From positions 54,453-118,452 of the forward strand of contig CAZYTX010000005.1 in assembly GCA_964650485.1 (NCBI GenBank): a stretch of 64,000 bases of DNA, in the 5' to 3' direction. Position 1 is the stretch's first letter. Every line of letters starts with the position of its first letter. This stretch comes from CAZYTX01 sp964650485. GTDB lineage: Bacteria; RBG-13-61-14; DATKZS01. Of this stretch, positions 63,138 to 64,000 are shown piece after piece. The position numbers were made by a program, and so were the translations under genes. The notes under the pieces were generated by a model. It ran no database searches and had not been told where the DNA came from. It saw only the letters and a list, made by a program, of their open reading frames with translations.

Positions 63138-63731
63138 GTGCGTGCAAGAGAAGAGATCATGAACGCCGCGGAAGAGCTGTTCGGCGAAGCCGGGTTTGAC
63201 GGCGCCACCACCCGGGAGATATCCCGCGGCTCTGGAGTGAACCAGGGACTTATCTATTACTACTTCGGCAACAAGCAGGCACTTTTCGAATCAGTCCTGG
63301 ACCGCTACTTCCTGGAGTTGGAGCGCCGCCTCCTATATGCGCTGGAAGAGGAGGGGGAGATGGCCGATCGCCTCTCCCGGGTGCTCGATACTTACATGGA
63401 CTTCCTTCAAGCAAACTCGGCCTTTTCCAGGATCATCCAGCGGGAGGCCTCAGGGGGCAGACACATGGAACTGATTTACACCCGGCTGGCGCCCATATTC
63501 GAACGGGGCCTTGAACTCATCAAACAGGCATACCCCGCTACCCGGAAAGGAGAGATGTCCGCGGACCAGATACTCCTCAGCTTCTACGCCATGATAGCCG
63601 GATACTTCACCTTCGGTCCCATGATGGGGAGACTGCTGGAGACGGACCCCATGGCAAAGAGTAACTTCGCCCTCCGCAAACAGCACCTCAAGAGGATGCT
63701 GGAGATAGTGACGGAGGCGGTGAACGGGTAG
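63138..63731 (+). CDS. TetR-family transcriptional regulator
   Basis: The 197-residue protein has an N-terminal TetR helix-turn-helix (AAEELFGEAGFDGATTREIS...VNQGLIYYYFGNKQALFESVL, about 9-52) and a helical C-terminal ligand domain (about 70-195). GTG start behind GAGGG. It should repress itself through the palindrome upstream; the radical SAM gene 49 bases downstream is a likely target. Confidence 0.93.
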   Translation: MRAREEIMNAAEELFGEAGFDGATTREISRGSGVNQGLIYYYFGNKQALFESVLDRYFLELERRLLYALEEEGEMADRLSRVLDTYMDFLQANSAFSRIIQREASGGRHMELIYTRLAPIFERGLELIKQAYPATRKGEMSADQILLSFYAMIAGYFTFGPMMGRLLETDPMAKSNFALRKQHLKRMLEIVTEAVNG

Positions 63732-63780
63732 TGAACTTAGCAAGAGCAGGTGAGGAAAAAAGGACCGAAAGGAGCGGACC

Positions 63781-64000
63781 ATGAGAAAGATCAATCCAGA
63801 GCTTGCTGACACCATTGGCAAGGCCGCTATGAAGGCCATCCAGATCAGGAACAGCGGGGAGGGCGCCCCCTTCCTGATCGGACACTTCGTGACCAACCGC
63901 TGCCACAACAAGTGCAAGAGCTGCCTGTGGAAGCACAACGACTGGGAGGACGTCCCACTTGAAGACCTGAAGAGCTTTTACAAACAGGCAGCGGAACTAG
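63781..64000 (+). CDS. radical SAM protein, N-terminal part
   Basis: The gene runs off the window; 73 residues are visible. FVTNRCHNKCKSCLWKHN holds the CxxxCxxC cluster motif (42-49), so it is a radical SAM enzyme. AAGGAG precedes the ATG. The TetR regulator just upstream is probably its controller. Substrate unknown. Confidence 0.85.
   Translation, partial: MRKINPELADTIGKAAMKAIQIRNSGEGAPFLIGHFVTNRCHNKCKSCLWKHNDWEDVPLEDLKSFYKQAAEL

Overview
The window looks like chromosomal DNA from an anaerobic, Gram-negative, G+C-rich bacterium of the Deltaproteobacteria/Desulfobacterota grade, probably a draft or metagenome assembly because it holds a 100-base N gap. The reasons are an Hdr/Dsr-type Fe-S protein next to a cytochrome b and a c3-like multiheme cytochrome, a benzoyl-CoA/2-hydroxyacyl-CoA dehydratase-type activase, a GTP-type PEP carboxykinase, LPS-core glycosyltransferases, many lipoproteins with lipoboxes, and MopE, FG-GAP and PEGA surface proteins. 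No rRNA, tRNA, CRISPR array, prophage structural gene or intact IS was recognised. The first and last genes are cut by the window edges.

Layout. 1-2.5 kb: end of a membrane redox operon (HdrD/DsrK-like, cytochrome b, hexaheme cytochrome). 2.6-5.3 kb: two paralogous DUF4139-like secreted proteins, then an RRM protein. 6.1-12.9 kb (minus): CocE/NonD hydrolase, barrel-like protein, DnaK, J-domain/TPR protein, ArgF. 13-17 kb (minus): acyl-CoA dehydrogenase, crotonase and thiolase, interrupted by a plus-strand MazE/MazF pair. 17-20.7 kb: lipoproteins, including an FG-GAP/ASPIC-type one. 20.7-23.2 kb: two metallophosphoesterases, a MITE-like element, and a divergent XRE regulator/P22-antirepressor-like pair with a dense operator region. 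23.5-30.6 kb: PckG, GH31, GH57 and a coupled secreted protein. 30.6-36 kb (minus): NUDIX, then a tightly overlapping run of activase, DUF362-ferredoxin, MoeA, endonuclease V and exported PCMT. 36-40 kb (minus): LPS-core type cluster (Trm112-like protein, heptosyltransferase, tandem degenerate kinase, GT4). 40.2-47.3 kb: a GH1 protein without its nucleophile, a membrane M28 peptidase-like protein with an altered metal site, DciA, a propeller protein and an S55 peptidase-like protein. 47.4-52.8 kb: RbsC-type permease pseudogene, SCP-x thiolase, FG-GAP protein, ABC-2 transporter. 53-64 kb: M14 carboxypeptidase, ArgA-like GNAT, SDR, envelope proteins, LOG protein, PEGA and MopE-repeat lipoproteins, cystathionine gamma-synthase, TetR regulator and the start of a radical SAM gene.

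How it fits together. Most genes sit in short co-directional operons, many with 4-base ATGA stop/start overlaps, so several groups (activase to PCMT; Trm112-like to GT4; GH57 pair) are probably translated in concert. Metabolism visible here covers fatty-acid/acyl-CoA turnover, gluconeogenesis and alpha-glucan handling, arginine and methionine steps, and quinone- or thiol-linked electron transfer.

The least explained signals are: a family of ~100-200 bp intergenic elements whose inverted arms are three copies of an octamer like CTYTGYGT (5.9, 25.4, 47.8 and 50.8 kb); a 111-bp MITE with 15-bp perfect inverted repeats and a 9-bp target duplication at 22.0 kb; the XRE/antirepressor switch beside it; a palindromic operator over the MazEF promoter; and a run of enzyme-like proteins (37-43 kb) that have each lost a catalytic or metal-binding residue.
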